A DNA stretch of 51,926 nucleotides. It comes from Paracoccaceae bacterium (GTDB lineage: Bacteria > Pseudomonadota > Alphaproteobacteria > Rhodobacterales > Rhodobacteraceae). The position numbers were made by a program, and so were the translations under genes. The stretch spans positions 1 to 51,926 of the forward strand of contig CACPPZ010000008.1 of the NCBI GenBank assembly GCA_902635985.1, given 5' to 3'. The notes under the pieces were generated by a model, which was not told where the DNA came from, ran no database searches, and saw only the letters and a list, made by a program, of their open reading frames with translations. Of this stretch, positions 20,273 through 29,352 are shown piece by piece. Each line of letters starts with the position of its first letter. Position 1 is the stretch's first letter.

Positions 20273-20641
20273 ATGATCCAGATGCAAACAAATCTGGATG
20301 TCGCTGATAACTCGGGCGCTCGTCGTGTTCAGTGCATCAAAGTTCTAGGTGGATCGAAGCGAAAATATGCTTCTGTTGGGGACGTAATAGTTGTTTCGGT
20401 AAAAGAAGCTATACCAAGGGGCCGAGTTAAGAAAGGTGATGTTCGGAAAGCAGTTGTTGTGAGAACATCCAAAGAAGTACGTAGAGATGATGGTACTGCT
20501 ATTCGTTTTGATAGCAATGCGGCGGTCATTCTCAACAACAGCGGCGAGCCAATTGGCACCCGTATCTTTGGACCGGTAGTGAGAGAACTACGTGCAAAGA
20601 ATTTTATGAAAATAATATCGCTCGCCCCGGAGGTGTTATAA
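20273..20641 (+). CDS. rplN: 50S ribosomal protein L14
   Basis: The 122-residue product starts [20 protein letters not shown] and ends [19 protein letters not shown], the complete L14 pattern. L14 forms an intersubunit bridge and contacts the silencing factor RsfS. GGGAGA precedes the ATG. Its stop codon overlaps the rplX start by one base (TAATG), so the two are likely coupled. Confidence 0.98.
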   Translation: MIQMQTNLDVADNSGARRVQCIKVLGGSKRKYASVGDVIVVSVKEAIPRGRVKKGDVRKAVVVRTSKEVRRDDGTAIRFDSNAAVILNNSGEPIGTRIFGPVVRELRAKNFMKIISLAPEVL

Positions 20642-20952
20642 TGGCCGCTAAACTAAGAAAAGGTGATGAAGTCATTGTGCTTGCCGGCAAGGACAAAGGT
20701 AAAAAGGGAACGGTGACATCAATAGTGCCTAAATCTGGCAAAGCAATTGTTGATGGTATTAACATGGCAATTCGCCATGAGAAACAGACACAAACAACTC
20801 AAGGCGGACGTTTGCCCAAAGCCATGCCAATTGATCTTTCGAATTTGTCATTAATGGACAAAAACGGGAAAGCTACCCGTATAGGTTTCAAGATTGAAGG
20901 TGGGAAAAAATTACGTGTAGCAAAGACAACGGGGGATGTTATCGATGCTTGA
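20641..20952 (+). CDS. rplX: 50S ribosomal protein L24
   Basis: The 103-residue protein contains the KOW motif near the N-terminus ([19 protein letters not shown]) and the [17 protein letters not shown] segment. L24 is one of the two initiators of 50S assembly. GGAGG lies nine bases before the ATG inside the end of rplN. It overlaps rplE by eight bases with the chosen rplE start. Confidence 0.97.
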   Translation: MAAKLRKGDEVIVLAGKDKGKKGTVTSIVPKSGKAIVDGINMAIRHEKQTQTTQGGRLPKAMPIDLSNLSLMDKNGKATRIGFKIEGGKKLRVAKTTGDVIDA

Positions 20953-21508
20953 TAAAGCAAATTATACACCACGATTGCAAGACAAATATAAGTCTAAAAT
21001 TCGACCAGCTTTGAAGGAAGAGTTTGGCTATAAAAACGATATGATGATTCCAAAACTAGAAAAAATTGTTTTAAATATTGGTTGTGGCCGTGCTGCCGTT
21101 AAAGATAGCAAAAAGGCTAAGTCTGCACAGAACGATTTGACTTTGATAGCAGGACAGCAGGCTATAATGACCCGAGCTAAAAAATCTATTGCTGGTTTTA
21201 GGGTTCGTGAGGATATGCCAATGGGTGCGAAAGTAACTCTACGTGGCGCTAGAATGTATGAATTTATGGATCGCTTGACTACTGTTGCAATGCCTAGGAT
21301 TAGAGATTTTCGTGGGGTTTCTAGCAAGTCATTTGACGGTAGGGGTAATTACGCTTTCGGAATAAAAGAGCACATTGTATTTCCAGAAATTGATTTTGAC
21401 AAAATCGATGAGGATTGGGGGCTTGATGTAGTTATCACCACCACTGCTAAAACAGACGCAGAGGCCAAATCTCTACTAGGGCATTTCAATATGCCTTTTA
21501 GTAATTGA
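20945..21508 (+). CDS. rplE: 50S ribosomal protein L5
   Basis: The 187-residue product binds 5S rRNA. It contains [28 protein letters not shown] and the [19 protein letters not shown] segment (each quoted in part), ending HFNMPFSN. The ATG at 20945 was preferred over one at 20936 because the family starts [11 protein letters not shown]-like and a GGGGG stretch lies nine bases before it. The gene overlaps the end of rplX, suggesting coupling. Confidence 0.97.
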   Translation: MLDKANYTPRLQDKYKSKIRPALKEEFGYKNDMMIPKLEKIVLNIGCGRAAVKDSKKAKSAQNDLTLIAGQQAIMTRAKKSIAGFRVREDMPMGAKVTLRGARMYEFMDRLTTVAMPRIRDFRGVSSKSFDGRGNYAFGIKEHIVFPEIDFDKIDEDWGLDVVITTTAKTDAEAKSLLGHFNMPFSN

Positions 21509-21527
21509 GCGCGAGAGGAATATAAAG

Positions 21528-21833
21528 ATGGCAAAAAAAGCAATGATTGAACGCGAAAAGAAGCGAGCCAGATTGGTGAATAGGTACGCAGCAAAACGTG
21601 CCGAGTTAAAACAGATAGCTAAAGATAACAGCCTTCCAATGGAAGAGCGCTTTAAAGCTCGTTTGAAATTAGCTAAATTACCTAGAAATTCAGCCGCTAA
21701 TCGTATGCATAATCGCTGTCAATTGACTGGACGTCCACATGCTTACTACAGAAAATTAAAGGTCTCTCGTATTGCTCTGCGAGAATTAGGTTCATCTGGG
21801 CAAATGCCTGGAATGGTAAAGTCAAGTTGGTAG
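21528..21833 (+). CDS. rpsN: 30S ribosomal protein S14 (long, zinc-free form)
   Basis: The 101-residue product is the long form without the CxxC zinc ribbon. It contains [23 protein letters not shown] and ends [13 protein letters not shown]14 joins the 30S head late in assembly. GAGAGGAA lies before the ATG, and rpsH follows after 12 bases. Confidence 0.97.
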   Translation: MAKKAMIEREKKRARLVNRYAAKRAELKQIAKDNSLPMEERFKARLKLAKLPRNSAANRMHNRCQLTGRPHAYYRKLKVSRIALRELGSSGQMPGMVKSSW

Positions 21834-21845
21834 GAGAGAATAGAT

Positions 21846-22238
21846 ATGAATGATCCTATTGGTGATATGCTTACTAGAATGAGGAACTCTCAATTGAGAG
21901 GTAAGTCGACCGTACTTACGCCAGCCTCTAAATTACGAGCTTGGGTATTAGACGTTCTTTTGGATGAAGGCTACATTCGTGGTTATGAAAAAACGACTGA
22001 CACCACTGGCCACCCAATGTTGGAGATAAGTCTCAAGTATTACGATGGTTTGCCCGTGATCAGAGATATTAAGCGCGTATCAAAGCCTGGGCGCAGAGTT
22101 TATCTTGGGGTCAAGAACATTCCACAAGTTAGGCAGGGTTTAGGTGTTTCCATTGTATCAACGCCTAAAGGTATAATGTCTGACTCGAACGCTCGTGCCA
22201 ATAACGTTGGTGGCGAAGTGCTCTGCACTGTATTCTAA
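21846..22238 (+). CDS. rpsH: 30S ribosomal protein S8
   Basis: The 130-residue protein begins [20 protein letters not shown] and ends with the S8 signature [28 protein letters not shown] (quoted as a span of key residues only). S8 binds the central domain of 16S rRNA and in E. coli represses the spc operon at the rplE start region. Spacing to rplF is 11 bases. Confidence 0.96.
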   Translation: MNDPIGDMLTRMRNSQLRGKSTVLTPASKLRAWVLDVLLDEGYIRGYEKTTDTTGHPMLEISLKYYDGLPVIRDIKRVSKPGRRVYLGVKNIPQVRQGLGVSIVSTPKGIMSDSNARANNVGGEVLCTVF

Positions 22239-22249
22239 GGGAGTTTGAA

Positions 22250-22783
22250 ATGTCGCGTATAGGAAAAAAACCAGTAGAACTTCCGTCAGGTGTTAGCGCT
22301 GCAGTTTCAGGGCAGACCATAGAGGTTAAAGGGCCAAAGGGTGTACGAAGTTTTACCGCATCTGATGATGTAACACTAATGGTTGAAGAAGGTAAGGTAG
22401 TAGTAAGCCCCAGAGGCAAATCGAAACGAGCACGTCAGCAGTGGGGTATGAGCCGCACAATGGTTGCAAATTGTGTTACAGGGGTTAATGAAGGTTTTAA
22501 GAAGGAGCTGGAGATTCAGGGAGTTGGATATCGGGCACAGATGCAGGGGAACGTACTCAAACTGAACCTTGGCCTATCTCATGATGTGGACTACACTGCT
22601 CCGTCGGATGTTACGGTAACGGCACCAAAGCAAACGGAGATTATGGTTGAAGGCATAGACGCTCAAAGAGTTGGCCAGGTGGCGGCTAATATTAGGGAAT
22701 GGAGAAAGCCGGAGCCATACAAAGGCAAAGGTATTCGGTATAAAGGTGAATATATCTTCCGCAAAGAAGGTAAGAAGAAGTAG
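22250..22783 (+). CDS. rplF: 50S ribosomal protein L6
   Basis: The 177-residue product has the duplicated L6 domains, starting [15 protein letters not shown], with the C-terminal signature [17 protein letters not shown]6 lies near the sarcin-ricin loop and factor-binding site. GGGAG precedes the ATG, and rplR follows nine bases after the stop. Confidence 0.98.
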   Translation: MSRIGKKPVELPSGVSAAVSGQTIEVKGPKGVRSFTASDDVTLMVEEGKVVVSPRGKSKRARQQWGMSRTMVANCVTGVNEGFKKELEIQGVGYRAQMQGNVLKLNLGLSHDVDYTAPSDVTVTAPKQTEIMVEGIDAQRVGQVAANIREWRKPEPYKGKGIRYKGEYIFRKEGKKK

Positions 22784-22792
22784 GGCAATAAA

Positions 22793-23152
22793 ATGGCAAA
22801 TTCCAAACGGCAACTTTTTCTAAAACGGCGCTTGCGTGTCAGGAACAAGTTAAGAAAAGTTAACTCGGGGCGTGTACGGCTCTCAGTCCATAGGAGCAAT
22901 AAAAATATCAGTGCTCAATTAATTGATGATGTGAACGGTGTTACGTTAGCTGCAGCTTCATCGCTTGAGAAAAATTTAGGCGTAGTTGGTAAAAACAATG
23001 TGGACGCATCTTCAAAGGTTGGAAAAATGCTGGCGGATCGTGCAAAGAAAGCTGGTGTTGTAGAATGTTATTTTGATCGTGGTGGTTTTTTGTTCCATGG
23101 TGGAATTAAAGCTCTAGCAGATGCTGCCCGTGCGGGCGGCCTGAAATTTTAA
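22793..23152 (+). CDS. rplR: 50S ribosomal protein L18
   Basis: The 119-residue product binds 5S rRNA with L5. It contains [25 protein letters not shown] and the C-terminal [20 protein letters not shown] segment (each quoted in part). Basic N-terminus, full length, standard position between rplF and rpsE. Confidence 0.97.
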   Translation: MANSKRQLFLKRRLRVRNKLRKVNSGRVRLSVHRSNKNISAQLIDDVNGVTLAAASSLEKNLGVVGKNNVDASSKVGKMLADRAKKAGVVECYFDRGGFLFHGGIKALADAARAGGLKF

Positions 23153-23166
23153 GGAGAGGTTAAAGT

Positions 23167-23727
23167 ATGGCAAGAGAACCCAATAATAAAGGTCGTCGCG
23201 ATGAAGCTGCTCCGGAATTTTCAGATCGTCTTGTGGCAATTAATCGTGTTTCAAAAACAGTAAAAGGCGGTAAGCGCTTTGGTTTCGCAGCTTTGGTAGT
23301 TGTTGGTGATCAAAAGGGTCGAGTCGGATTTGGGAAAGGTAAGGCAAAAGAAGTGCCTGAGGCCATAAGAAAAGCAACTGAGCAGGCCAAAAGGAAGATG
23401 ATACGTGTTCCATTGCGAGAAGGTAGAACCTTGCATCATGATATGGAAGGTCGTCATGGCGCTGGGAAAGTTATAATGCGTACTGCTCCAACTGGTACTG
23501 GTATTATTGCTGGAGGTCCAATGCGTGCTGTATTTGAGATGTTAGGCATACAGGATGTGGTAGCGAAATCAATTGGGTCGCAGAACCCTTACAACATGAT
23601 CCGTGCTACATTAGACGGTTTAAGAAAAGAGGCCTCACCCAGGATGGTTGCCCAGCGACGTGGTAAGAAAGTTGCAGATATTCTTCGTCGCGAAGAGGCC
23701 CCTGCTACAGAAGCAGTAGAAGCATAA
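23167..23727 (+). CDS. rpsE: 30S ribosomal protein S5
   Basis: The 186-residue product has the S5 double-stranded RNA-binding-like domain with [21 protein letters not shown] and the [16 protein letters not shown] segment, then the C-terminal domain with [18 protein letters not shown]. It shapes the mRNA entry pore and decoding fidelity. An AAGGAGAGG site precedes it. The acidic tail ATEAVEA extends slightly beyond shorter homologues. Confidence 0.97.
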   Translation: MAREPNNKGRRDEAAPEFSDRLVAINRVSKTVKGGKRFGFAALVVVGDQKGRVGFGKGKAKEVPEAIRKATEQAKRKMIRVPLREGRTLHHDMEGRHGAGKVIMRTAPTGTGIIAGGPMRAVFEMLGIQDVVAKSIGSQNPYNMIRATLDGLRKEASPRMVAQRRGKKVADILRREEAPATEAVEA

Positions 23728-23739
23728 AGGAAGGCTGAG

Positions 23740-23928
23740 ATGGCTAAAACAATAGTTGTTAAACAAATTGGGTCTCCTATCAGGCGCCCAGCTAAACAGC
23801 GACAAACATTGATAGGTTTAGGTCTTAATAAAATGCATAAAACCCGTGAGCTCGAGGATACTCCGTCAATTCGAGGTATGGTGCGTAAAATACCACATTT
23901 AGTTGAGATTGTTGAGGAAAGAAATTAA
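23740..23928 (+). CDS. rpmD: 50S ribosomal protein L30
   Basis: The 62-residue product starts [17 protein letters not shown] and contains [20 protein letters not shown] and [12 protein letters not shown], complete for bacterial L30. It lies 12 bases after rpsE. A 136-base spacer follows before rplO. Confidence 0.96.
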   Translation: MAKTIVVKQIGSPIRRPAKQRQTLIGLGLNKMHKTRELEDTPSIRGMVRKIPHLVEIVEERN

Positions 23929-23952
23929 AGGAATCCAGAGATTGTCAACCAA

Positions 23953-23981
23953 TTAGATATCCTGGCCTATTAAGGTATAAT
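23953..23981 (+). promoter_or_regulatory. Possible promoter before rplO-secY-adk
   Basis: A perfect -10 TATAAT (23976-23981) lies in the rpmD-rplO spacer, with a weak -35 TTAGAT (23953-23958) 17 bases upstream. A small inverted repeat ATTAC/GTAAT follows immediately. It could give extra transcription of rplO, secY and adk. The weak -35 and A+T-rich DNA make a chance match possible. Confidence 0.35.
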
Positions 23982-24064
23982 TACTTTAGGTAATATTAAT
24001 TGAAGGCTGTGTTTACCTCTTTCGTCGCAACCGGGAGGTAATTCCGGCAAAAAGGAGAAGCGAC

Positions 24065-24535
24065 ATGAAACTTAACGAATTAAGAGATAATGAAGGCGCG
24101 GTTAAGAAAAAGAAACGCGTTGCTAGAGGTGTAGGGTCCGGCAAAGGGAAAACTGCTGGTAGAGGGATTAAAGGACAAAAGTCTCGTTCTGGTGTTTCCA
24201 TAAATGGTTATGAAGGTGGGCAAATGCCTCTTTACCAGAGGCTACCAAAGCGTGGATTTAATAAACCAAATAGAAAAAAATACGCTATTGTTAATCTCGG
24301 AATAATTGAAAAATTTATCGAAGCTGGGAAGCTTAACGCCAAAAATGATATTACTGAAGATCTTTTAGTAGAGTCTGGATTAGTAAGGCGTAAGTTGGAT
24401 GGAGTGAGAGTTCTTTCGAAGGGCGATATAAAATCCAAGATTAATATTGCTGTTACCGGAGCTTCTAAATCAGCAATAGAGGCCGTAAAGAAGGCAGGTG
24501 GTAGCTTGACATTAACTTCGGAAACATCAAACTAG
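24065..24535 (+). CDS. rplO: 50S ribosomal protein L15
   Basis: The 156-residue product starts [22 protein letters not shown] and has the basic glycine-rich arm [20 protein letters not shown], with the globular part ending [13 protein letters not shown]15 is a late 50S assembly protein. AAGGAGAAG precedes the ATG. secY follows after 91 bases. Confidence 0.97.
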   Translation: MKLNELRDNEGAVKKKKRVARGVGSGKGKTAGRGIKGQKSRSGVSINGYEGGQMPLYQRLPKRGFNKPNRKKYAIVNLGIIEKFIEAGKLNAKNDITEDLLVESGLVRRKLDGVRVLSKGDIKSKINIAVTGASKSAIEAVKKAGGSLTLTSETSN

Positions 24536-24626
24536 CCTTGGAATATCCTGCTGGTCACTATACCGGTCACTTTTTAAGGTACTGCCAATAGTAACTGGGA
24601 CTATGTCGTTAAACAGAGAGAGATAA

Positions 24627-25988
24627 ATGGTATCTGCAGTAGAGCAAATGGCGGCAAATACAAGTTGGTCGGCTTTAGGTAAGGCCACGGAACTTCGTAG
24701 TCGCATATTATTTACACTTGGTTTGTTGATTGTGTATCGCTTAGGAACCTTTATTCCTGTCCCAGGAATAGATGGTGTTGCCTTAAGAGATTTCATGGAG
24801 CAAGCGCAATCAGGTATTGGTGGAATGCTAACCATGTTTACTGGTGGTGCCCTCGGTAGGATGGGTATCTTTGCTCTGGGGATCATGCCTTATATTTCAG
24901 CATCGATTATAGTGCAATTACTTACATCTATGGTCCCTTCTTTGGAGCAATTGAAAAAAGAGGGAGAGCAAGGTAGAAAAAAAATAAACCAATATACGCG
25001 ATACGGTACTGTGGCATTAGCTACTTTGCAGGCGTATGGACTTGCTGTGAGCCTTGAAAGTGGTGACTTGGTTACAGATCCCGGCCTCTTCTTTAGGCTG
25101 TCGTGTTTGATTACTTTAGTTGGTGGAACAATGTTTTTGATGTGGCTTGGGGAGCAAATCACAGCTCGCGGAGTAGGTAATGGAATATCATTGATTATTT
25201 TTGTTGGCATCATTGCAGAAGTTCCAGCTGCATTGGCTCAATTCTTCGCTTCTGGTCGATCTGGAGCATTAAGCCCCGCGGTAATAATTGGCGTAATTGT
25301 TATGGTAATCGCGACCATTGCATTTGTTGTTTTCATGGAGCGGGCCTTGCGCAAGGTTTTAATTCAATACCCTAGACGTCAAGTTGGAATGAAAGTGATG
25401 GAGGGCCAGAATTCTCATTTGCCCGTCAAAGTGAATCCAGCCGGTGTTATACCTGCAATTTTTGCTAGCTCATTGCTGCTACTTCCTACGACGGTCAGTA
25501 CGTTTTCTGGGTCCCAAACTGGCCCTATAATGTCTACTATTCTCGCATATTTTGGACCTGGTCAGCCCCTGTATTTGGCGTTTTTTACCCTGATGATCGT
25601 ATTTTTCACATACTTTTATACTTTCAATGTATCTTTCAAGCCTGATGATGTTGCTGAAAATCTGAAAAACCAAAATGGCTTCATTCCGGGTATTAGGCCA
25701 GGTAAAAAAACATCTGAACACTTGGAGTATGTTTTAAACAGAGTTCTAGTGCTTGGGGCGGGTTATCTCGGTGGAGTTTGTTTGCTACCTGAAATTCTTA
25801 GAGGCCAGTTTGCAATACCTTTCTACTTTGGCGGAACATCGGTGTTGATTGTGGTATCAGTAACTATGGACACTATCCAACAAGTACAAAGTCATTTGCT
25901 TGCTCATCAATATGAAAGTTTGATTCAGAAATCACAACTTAGGGGAAAGTCGCGTAGCAAGAGGCGTCGTGGAGCAGCCCGTAAATGA
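24627..25988 (+). CDS. secY: Protein translocase subunit SecY
   Basis: The 453-residue integral membrane protein has about ten hydrophobic segments. It has the plug/TM2 region [25 protein letters not shown] (quoted in part), the [16 protein letters not shown] segment, and the cytoplasmic [13 protein letters not shown] and [10 protein letters not shown] motifs typical of SecY. It forms the SecYEG channel for Sec and SRP-dependent export. Its stop overlaps the adk start by four bases (ATGA). Confidence 0.98.
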   Translation: MVSAVEQMAANTSWSALGKATELRSRILFTLGLLIVYRLGTFIPVPGIDGVALRDFMEQAQSGIGGMLTMFTGGALGRMGIFALGIMPYISASIIVQLLTSMVPSLEQLKKEGEQGRKKINQYTRYGTVALATLQAYGLAVSLESGDLVTDPGLFFRLSCLITLVGGTMFLMWLGEQITARGVGNGISLIIFVGIIAEVPAALAQFFASGRSGALSPAVIIGVIVMVIATIAFVVFMERALRKVLIQYPRRQVGMKVMEGQNSHLPVKVNPAGVIPAIFASSLLLLPTTVSTFSGSQTGPIMSTILAYFGPGQPLYLAFFTLMIVFFTYFYTFNVSFKPDDVAENLKNQNGFIPGIRPGKKTSEHLEYVLNRVLVLGAGYLGGVCLLPEILRGQFAIPFYFGGTSVLIVVSVTMDTIQQVQSHLLAHQYESLIQKSQLRGKSRSKRRRGAARK

Positions 25989-26626
25989 ATATTATCCTTT
26001 TAGGACCTCCTGGTGCCGGTAAAGGGACACAGGCTCAATTTTTGGTAGAAGCTCTTGGTATGGTCCAGCTCTCGACGGGTGATATGCTCCGTGACGCGAA
26101 GGATAGCGGAACTGAAATGGGAAAGCTTGTTGCTGATGTTATGTCGAAAGGTGACCTTGTCACTGATGATATAGTAATAGGCTTAATTAAAGAGAAATTA
26201 GATGGGGATAAGGGTGCAGGCTTCATATTTGATGGATTCCCTAGAACACTAGCACAAGCTGATGCCTTGGGTAAATTGCTTAACGATTGTGATATCAAAT
26301 TAGATAGCGTTATTGAAATTCAAGTTGACGATAAAGCATTGATCAAAAGAATAGCAGGAAGGTCAACCTGTGGTGGTTGCGGTCAAGTTTACCATGATGA
26401 AATGAAGCCTTGGCCATTGGATGGAAAGTGTAGTACTTGCGGTAGCACCGATGTGAAACGTAGGGCGGATGATAATGAGGAAAGTTTGAAGCAGCGATTA
26501 ATGGAGTATTATAAGAAGACATCCCCTCTTCTTGGGTATTACTTTGCTAAAGGAAATTTACTTTCCATAGATGGCTTATTATCCATGGAAGAGGTTCGTG
26601 ATAGCCTCAAAAAAGTATTAAGTTAA
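25985..26626 (+). CDS. adk: Adenylate kinase (zinc-lid type)
   Basis: The 213-residue enzyme interconverts ATP plus AMP with two ADP. The P-loop GPPGAGKGT is at residues 8-16, and the AMP-binding [10 protein letters not shown] segment is at about 83-92. The long LID carries four cysteines (129, 132, 149, 152) in a CxxC...CxxC pattern, so it probably binds zinc, which only part of the Adk family does. It is coupled to secY, an arrangement conserved in many bacteria. Confidence 0.97.
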   Translation: MNIILLGPPGAGKGTQAQFLVEALGMVQLSTGDMLRDAKDSGTEMGKLVADVMSKGDLVTDDIVIGLIKEKLDGDKGAGFIFDGFPRTLAQADALGKLLNDCDIKLDSVIEIQVDDKALIKRIAGRSTCGGCGQVYHDEMKPWPLDGKCSTCGSTDVKRRADDNEESLKQRLMEYYKKTSPLLGYYFAKGNLLSIDGLLSMEEVRDSLKKVLS

Positions 26627-26669
26627 ACATGGTATTTTGCTCTAATTACAAAATTTTCATACTAAAGCC

Positions 26670-26698
26670 TTGACGTAGGTCGGAAATGCAAATAGGCA
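26670..26698 (+). promoter_or_regulatory. Possible promoter upstream of rpsM
   Basis: TTGACG (26670-26675) is followed after 17 bases by TAGGCA (26693-26698) in the 210-base adk-rpsM gap. The -35 is good and the -10 weak. It predicts a leader of about 130 nucleotides containing the palindromes described separately, and would make rpsM-rpsK-rpoA-rplQ an independently started unit. Confidence 0.4.
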
Positions 26699-26703
26699 CC
26701 CGT

Positions 26704-26819
26704 ATTCCTTGTAGGAATCAGCTGTAATACATAGCAAATCCATTTTTAAAAATGGTAGCGGAAACGACTTAACTTAAGGGTTTTCGCGTTGTGAAAAAAG
26801 GTTCTGGTTTTACGGAACC
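26704..26819 (+). promoter_or_regulatory. Structured leader of rpsM
   Basis: Three inverted repeats lie in the leader: ATTCCT-TGT-AGGAAT (26704-26718), the perfect 16-base palindrome CCATTTTTAAAAATGG (26740-26755), and GGTTC/GAACC (26800-26804 with 26815-26819), the last ending 17 bases before the rpsM ATG. In E. coli S4 represses the alpha operon at a pseudoknot in this region, but S4 is not encoded in this cluster here. A comparable control is only a possibility. Confidence 0.4.
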
Positions 26820-26836
26820 GCAACGAAAGGAAAGAT

Positions 26837-27205
26837 ATGGCACGGATAGCCGGCGTAAATATCCCGACGAGTAAGCGGGTACCTATAGCTCTTACTTATA
26901 TTACCGGAATTGGATCATCGATAGCGAATGAAATTTGCGATGCTGTTAAGATTGATAAATCGAGACGCATTAATGAACTCTCGGACGCAGAGATACTAGC
27001 CATGCGAGAGCACATAGATGCTAATTTCACAGTTGAGGGTGATCTGCGGCGCGAAGTGCAAATGAATATAAAGAGATTAATGGATCTAGGTTGCTACAGA
27101 GGTCTTCGTCATCGTCGTAATCTCCCCGTTCGGGGTCAGCGCACTCACACTAATGCAAGAACCCGCAAAGGTCCTGCAAAAGCTATTGCTGGCAAGAAGA
27201 AATAG
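26837..27205 (+). CDS. rpsM: 30S ribosomal protein S13
   Basis: The 122-residue product starts [21 protein letters not shown] and ends with the basic tail [23 protein letters not shown] (quoted in part). S13 bridges the subunits and touches P-site tRNA. GAAAGGAAAG precedes the ATG. It is the first gene of the rpsM-rpsK-rpoA-rplQ group. Confidence 0.98.
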   Translation: MARIAGVNIPTSKRVPIALTYITGIGSSIANEICDAVKIDKSRRINELSDAEILAMREHIDANFTVEGDLRREVQMNIKRLMDLGCYRGLRHRRNLPVRGQRTHTNARTRKGPAKAIAGKKK

Positions 27206-27217
27206 GAGGACTAGGCT

Positions 27218-27610
27218 ATGGCACGTGAAACACGTCGTGTAACCAAGAAGAAGGTCATTAAAAATATTGCAGCTGGTGTTGCTCACGTTAATTCTTCTTT
27301 TAATAATACAAAAATTTTAATCTCTGATGTTCAGGGTAATGCTATTGCTTGGTCCTCAGCCGGCACAATGGGTTTCAAGGGGTCTCGTAAATCTACGCCT
27401 TATGCCGCTCAAATGGCGGCAGAGGATGCAGGGCAAAAAGCTCAAGAGCATGGTGTCAAAACTCTAGAGGTCGAGGTTCAAGGACCTGGGTCTGGAAGAG
27501 AAAGTGCACTAAGAGCACTAGCAGCTATTGGTTTCAACATTACATCTATTAGGGATGTGACACCTATAGCGCACAATGGTTGTCGGCCGCCTAAAAGGCG
27601 CCGCGTTTAA
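27218..27610 (+). CDS. rpsK: 30S ribosomal protein S11
   Basis: The 130-residue product contains [20 protein letters not shown], the [15 protein letters not shown] loop and the C-terminal [21 protein letters not shown]11 lies on the 30S platform near the mRNA exit. AGGAGG precedes the start. The rpoA start is 98 bases downstream. Confidence 0.98.
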   Translation: MARETRRVTKKKVIKNIAAGVAHVNSSFNNTKILISDVQGNAIAWSSAGTMGFKGSRKSTPYAAQMAAEDAGQKAQEHGVKTLEVEVQGPGSGRESALRALAAIGFNITSIRDVTPIAHNGCRPPKRRRV

Positions 27611-27708
27611 TTTAACTTGAATTTATCTAATAAATTCATTTTCAGCATTTTAACCTCGGGCGCGTTTGATTTTTCGGTCATGGAATCAACGCAAGAATGG
27701 AGGGACTT

Positions 27709-28725
27709 ATGATCCACAAAAACTGGGCAGAGCTCATAAAGCCAGCACAATTAGAAGTAAAATCTGGAAACGATCAGCTTAGACAAGCGACTATGATTGC
27801 TGAACCACTTGAAAGAGGCTTCGGTCTAACTCTTGGCAATGCACTTCGACGGGTACTGATGAGCAGTCTTCAAGGAGCAGCAATAACTAGCGTTCAAATA
27901 GATAATGTTTTGCATGAGTTTTCTTCCATTACTGGCGTAAGAGAAGACGTAACTGATATGGTTCTGAATTTGAAGGGCGTGGATATAAGGATGGAAGTAG
28001 AGGGACCTAAGCGTTTATCTGTAAACGTAAAGGGGCCGGCCGTTGTTACTGCAGCTGACATATCTGATAGTGCAGGGATTGAAGTTTTAAATAAGGAACA
28101 TGTGATTTGCCACTTAGATGATGGCGCTGATCTATATATGGAACTAACAGTGAATACTGGAAAAGGCTATGTTCCAGCTGAGAAAAATAAACCAGAGGAC
28201 GCCCCTATTGGTCTTATGCCTATAGATGCAATCTATTCTCCAGTAAAAAAGGTTTCATACGACGTTCAACCTACTCGTGAAGGTCAGGTTTTAGATTATG
28301 ATAAGCTTACGATGAAAGTTGAAACAGATGGGTCTATTTCTGCGGACGATGCTCTCGCTTTTGCAGCGCGTATCCTACAAGACCAACTTTCTATTTTCGT
28401 GAATTTTGAGGAACCTGAGTCTGCAGACAGTGGAGATGATGATGACGGGCTCGAATTCAACCCGCTACTTCTCAAAAAAGTTGATGAACTAGAGCTCTCA
28501 GTCAGATCTGCGAATTGCCTAAAAAATGACAATATAGTTTATATAGGCGATCTTATTCAAAAGACTGAGGCTGAAATGCTCAGAACACCTAACTTTGGTC
28601 GAAAGTCTCTGAACGAAATTAAAGAAGTATTGTCCGGAATGGGACTGCATCTTGGAATGGATGTGGAAGACTGGCCTCCAGACAACATTGAGGAGCTTGC
28701 TAAGAAATTTGAGGATAACTTCTAA
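27709..28725 (+). CDS. rpoA: DNA-directed RNA polymerase subunit alpha
   Basis: The 338-residue product has the N-terminal dimerisation domain ([21 protein letters not shown], about residues 40-60), an acidic linker ([10 protein letters not shown], near 240-250), and the C-terminal domain with [14 protein letters not shown] and [14 protein letters not shown], which binds promoter UP elements and activators. ATG 27709 is preferred to one 12 bases upstream because GGAGGGA (27699-27705) is correctly spaced and [12 protein letters not shown] is the family start. Confidence 0.98.
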   Translation: MIHKNWAELIKPAQLEVKSGNDQLRQATMIAEPLERGFGLTLGNALRRVLMSSLQGAAITSVQIDNVLHEFSSITGVREDVTDMVLNLKGVDIRMEVEGPKRLSVNVKGPAVVTAADISDSAGIEVLNKEHVICHLDDGADLYMELTVNTGKGYVPAEKNKPEDAPIGLMPIDAIYSPVKKVSYDVQPTREGQVLDYDKLTMKVETDGSISADDALAFAARILQDQLSIFVNFEEPESADSGDDDDGLEFNPLLLKKVDELELSVRSANCLKNDNIVYIGDLIQKTEAEMLRTPNFGRKSLNEIKEVLSGMGLHLGMDVEDWPPDNIEELAKKFEDNF

Positions 28726-28735
28726 TTACCAAATG

Positions 28736-28796
28736 CCCAGAGTTCTGGGGAAATAAGGGCATAAGCCCCAAGGAGAGTGGCTGGCACGCACCAGCC
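28736..28796 (+). other. Three tandem small hairpins between rpoA and rplQ
   Basis: The 101-base spacer holds three successive perfect inverted repeats: CCCAGA-GT-TCTGGG (28736-28749), GGGC-ATAA-GCCC (28757-28768) and GGCTGG-CACGCA-CCAGCC (28779-28796). They are GC-rich against an A+T-rich background and none has a T run. A role in mRNA processing or in setting the rpoA to rplQ ratio is possible but not shown. Confidence 0.5.
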
Positions 28797-28826
28797 GCCA
28801 GACAAAGAAAAAAATAGGAGATATAA

Positions 28827-29249
28827 ATGCGTCATTCTAAAGGCTATCGCCGCTTAAACCGCACTCATGAGCATCGAAAGGCTTTATTTGCTAATATGGC
28901 TGGCTCGTTGATAGAGCATGAGCAGATAAAAACTACACTTCCAAAAGCAAAAGAATTGCGTCCAATTGTGGAGAAATTAATAACTTTAGCCAAAAGAGGC
29001 GATTTGCACGCAAGGCGTTTAGCAGCTTCGCAGCTAAAGGAAGATCAATATGTAACAAAGCTTTTTGATGTCCTTGGACCAAGGTACACTGAGCGCGCAG
29101 GTGGTTATACCAGAGTACTAAGAGCGGGGTTTCGGTATGGGGATATGGCGCCAATGGCAATAATTGAATTTGTGGATCGAGATGTTGCGGCAAAGGGAGC
29201 AGCTGATAAAGCGCGGGTTGCAGAAGAAGAAAACGCTGAAGAAGCCTAA
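28827..29249 (+). CDS. rplQ: 50S ribosomal protein L17
   Basis: The 140-residue product starts [21 protein letters not shown] and has [19 protein letters not shown] and [26 protein letters not shown] (quoted in parts), plus an acidic alanine-rich tail found in alphaproteobacteria. AGGAGA precedes the ATG. It is the last gene of the ribosomal cluster and is followed by a strong terminator. Confidence 0.98.
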   Translation: MRHSKGYRRLNRTHEHRKALFANMAGSLIEHEQIKTTLPKAKELRPIVEKLITLAKRGDLHARRLAASQLKEDQYVTKLFDVLGPRYTERAGGYTRVLRAGFRYGDMAPMAIIEFVDRDVAAKGAADKARVAEEENAEEA

Positions 29250-29276
29250 TACAAAATATATGTTTACGATTATTGG

Positions 29277-29305
29277 ACCCCAGCTAACTAGCTGGGGTTT
29301 TTTTT
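29277..29305 (+). terminator. Intrinsic terminator after rplQ
   Basis: A perfect 10-base stem (ACCCCAGCTA / TAGCTGGGGT) with a tight 2-base centre is followed by eight consecutive T residues (29298-29305). This is the clearest rho-independent terminator in the window and ends the ribosomal megacluster 27 bases after rplQ. Confidence 0.93.
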
Positions 29306-29320
29306 GGGGTAACTTTTCAA

Positions 29321-29326
29321 TATAAT
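29321..29326 (+). promoter_or_regulatory. Possible -10 element for the degQ-like gene
   Basis: A perfect TATAAT lies 27 bases before the start of the protease gene, directly after the rplQ terminator. The correctly spaced -35 region is T-rich and poor. A promoter is expected here because the terminator isolates this gene from the ribosomal genes. Confidence 0.35.
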
Positions 29327-29352
29327 ATTAGAAAAAATTAGAGCTCTTTAAA

